The notes under the pieces: generated by a model | The model's input: only the letters and a program-made list of their open reading frames with translations | Databases searched by the model: none | Told to the model about the DNA's origin: nothing | Assembly: GCA_945882005.1 (NCBI GenBank) | Contig: CAMCWG010000129.1 | Coordinates: 1-8,055 of the forward strand | Direction: 5' to 3' | DNA length: 8,055 nucleotides | Source of the DNA: Bordetella parapertussis | Lineage (GTDB): Bacteria > Pseudomonadota > Gammaproteobacteria > Burkholderiales > Burkholderiaceae_B | Program-made: the position numbers and the translations under genes | Shown here: piece after piece, positions 6,864 to 8,055 of the stretch | How the letters are laid out: each line of letters opens with the position of its first letter | How positions within the stretch are numbered: position 1 is the first letter of the stretch

Positions 6864-7487
6864 ATGTCCTCGGTCGCCGGAAACGTTTTTATGGTCGTGG
6901 CGCCTAGCGGCGCTGGAAAATCCAGCCTGGTCAACGCCCTGTTAGACCAGGACAACTCGCTTTGGCTGTCTGTCTCTTGCACCACCCGCGCGCCCCGAGC
7001 CGGTGAACAGCACGGTAAAGACTACCGCTTTGTGACACACGCCGAATTTGATGCGCTGCGCCATAATAATCAGTTGCTCGAGTGGGCCGAAGTGCACGGC
7101 AATTATTACGGTACACCCCGGGATCATATCGATGCGGCACTTGCGCGGGGACAGGATGTCTTGCTTGAAATCGATTGGCAAGGCTCAAGACAAGTCAAAA
7201 AACTATACCCCGACTCCAAAGGCATCTTTATTTTGCCGCCATCGATCGAAACGCTTCGCCAGCGCCTGACCGCAAGAGGCCAAGATAGTCTTGAGGTAAT
7301 CGAGCGCCGTATTCAAGCCGCCGCCGAGGAGATTTCACATGCGCCAGAGTTCGAATATGTTATTATTAATCAAGACTTTAGCTTAGCGTTAGCGCAACTT
7401 GCTGAAATCATCCGGACTAATCGTTTGCGGTACGATTCGCAACAAGTTCGGCATGCTGCATTATTTCAACAACTGAATTTGACGTAA
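6864..7487 (+). CDS. gmk: Guanylate kinase
   Basis: Guanylate kinase phosphorylates GMP to GDP with ATP in the cytoplasm, an essential step for GTP, dGTP and (p)ppGpp supply. From the ATG at 6864 the protein has 207 residues, the usual length. It carries the P-loop APSGAGKSS at 13-21, the GMP-binding [19 protein letters not shown] at 38-56, [15 protein letters not shown] at 71-85, LLEIDWQG at 100-107, and the lid-side RLTARGQD segment. The frame stays open upstream to another ATG at 6828, which would add a hydrophobic 12-residue leader unlike known Gmk proteins, so 6864 is preferred. Neither ATG has a recognisable Shine-Dalgarno site. rpoZ follows after 54 bp with no hairpin, so gmk, rpoZ and spoT are probably one transcript. 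Confidence 0.96.
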   Translation: MSSVAGNVFMVVAPSGAGKSSLVNALLDQDNSLWLSVSCTTRAPRAGEQHGKDYRFVTHAEFDALRHNNQLLEWAEVHGNYYGTPRDHIDAALARGQDVLLEIDWQGSRQVKKLYPDSKGIFILPPSIETLRQRLTARGQDSLEVIERRIQAAAEEISHAPEFEYVIINQDFSLALAQLAEIIRTNRLRYDSQQVRHAALFQQLNLT

Positions 7488-7532
7488 AGCACGTAAGCAC
7501 GAAGTCAAACCCGCAACACACCTTTTTAAAAC

Positions 7533-7537
7533 AGGAA
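7533..7537 (+). promoter_or_regulatory. Shine-Dalgarno site of rpoZ
   Basis: AGGAA lies 4 bases before the ATG at 7542. The 54-bp gap after gmk shows no terminator hairpin, which fits read-through from gmk. Confidence 0.55.
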
Positions 7538-7541
7538 TTCC

Positions 7542-7745
7542 ATGGCCCGCATCACTGTTGACGATTGCCTCGAGCACATCCCTAATCGCTTCAAACTAAC
7601 GCTGGCTGCAACGTATCGCGCTCGTGAGCTTGCACAAGGTCATGCCGCCCGTCTTGAATCGAAAGACAAGCCCACCGTGACGGCCCTGCGCGAGATCTCG
7701 GCTGGACTGACCGGCATTGAAATGCTCCGCAAGGTTCCAACCTAA
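7542..7745 (+). CDS. rpoZ: RNA polymerase omega subunit
   Basis: Omega helps fold and hold the beta-prime subunit in RNA polymerase and forms part of a (p)ppGpp site in proteobacteria. The 67-residue protein begins [17 protein letters not shown], continues with the helix [15 protein letters not shown] (residues 19-33), and has the conserved PTVTALREI segment at 45-53 and a short KVPT tail. The 67-residue length matches the form I recall from Alcaligenaceae and Burkholderiaceae and is shorter than the 91-residue E. coli protein. It sits between gmk and spoT, its usual place in proteobacteria. Confidence 0.96.
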   Translation: MARITVDDCLEHIPNRFKLTLAATYRARELAQGHAARLESKDKPTVTALREISAGLTGIEMLRKVPT

Positions 7746-7756
7746 GCCAGACGAGC

Positions 7757-8055
7757 ATGGCCTTTCCCGGCTTACGATATGCGTCATCCGGGTTATTGGC
7801 CGCCCTACGGGTCGGCTCACGCCTGACGCGTAGACACGATTCTGACGTCGCACTAGGCACTGTATCAGGTGCCGCTACTCCAGTAGGAACTTCTACCGAG
7901 CCCGCGATCGCTTCCATGGCTTCGCTCCAAGTGCTGCTCGATGGTTATTTAGACCCTAAAGAGATCTCTCTGGTTCGCGATGCATATCGCTTCGCAGATC
8001 AGGCGCATCTCGGACAGTTTCGCTCCAGTGGATCACCCTATATCAGTCATCCGAT
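7757..8055 (+). CDS. spoT: Bifunctional (p)ppGpp synthetase/hydrolase, N-terminal part (3' end outside window)
   Basis: An open frame runs from the ATG at 7757 to the right edge without a stop, giving 99 full codons. Its last 45 or so residues match the start of the HD hydrolase domain of Rel/Spo proteins: SLQVLLDGYLDPKEISLV, then AYRFADQAHLGQFR and SGSPYISHP, the conserved entry into the (p)ppGpp hydrolase site. The first 53 or so residues are a variable Ser/Thr/Ala-rich leader. A second in-frame ATG at 7916 (residue 54) would start right before the conserved part. Neither start has a strong ribosome site. The 11-bp gap to rpoZ and the position in gmk-rpoZ-spoT identify it as the SpoT/Rel homologue. 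Whether synthetase activity is retained cannot be judged from this part. Confidence 0.93.
   Translation, partial: MAFPGLRYASSGLLAALRVGSRLTRRHDSDVALGTVSGAATPVGTSTEPAIASMASLQVLLDGYLDPKEISLVRDAYRFADQAHLGQFRSSGSPYISHP

Noticed and set aside
1..8055. Mobile element, CRISPR array, toxin-antitoxin pair or defence system.
   Set aside because: No transposase, integrase, regular repeats, tRNA or paired small genes were seen; all sizeable intervals are explained by known gene families.

Overview
The window looks like a chromosomal segment from a betaproteobacterium, most likely Burkholderiales of the Alcaligenaceae type. This rests on the run gmk-rpoZ-spoT at the right end, the 67-residue omega subunit, the Gmk start and P-loop wording, and the presence of yicC and rph nearby. 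All of these resemble Bordetella-like proteins as I remember them; no search was run. Base composition is only moderately GC-rich, so a lower-GC relative of Bordetella is more likely than Bordetella itself.

Layout. On the left, a truncated MmgE/PrpD-family gene and an NAD-type short-chain dehydrogenase (SDR) form a plus-strand catabolic pair that ends at a strong hairpin-plus-T-tract terminator. That terminator lies partly inside the 3' end of the convergent rph gene (RNase PH, minus strand). Divergent from rph across only 37 bp is ggt, a secreted gamma-glutamyltranspeptidase, whose last codons overlap the start of yicC (endoribonuclease of the YicC/YloC family). Facing yicC are two minus-strand genes: a second SDR (NADP type by its fingerprint), preceded in transcription by a two-domain 3-mercaptopyruvate sulfurtransferase (sseA-like). 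Divergent from sseA is the housekeeping run gmk-rpoZ-spoT, in which spoT is cut by the right edge.

How the genes fit together. rph and yicC act on RNA; gmk, rpoZ and spoT link GMP metabolism, RNA polymerase and (p)ppGpp, and this grouping is common in proteobacteria. The other genes (PrpD-like, two SDRs, ggt, sseA) are metabolic. They appear to have been placed between housekeeping genes that are often adjacent in relatives. GGT and the sulfurtransferase could both serve thiol/cysteine turnover, but nothing in the sequence proves a functional link.

I found no mobile element, CRISPR array, tRNA, rRNA or defence-like system. No stretch over 300 bp lacks a gene. I see no support for a wholly new system here. 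The points worth a second look concern gene order, overlapping signals and start sites.
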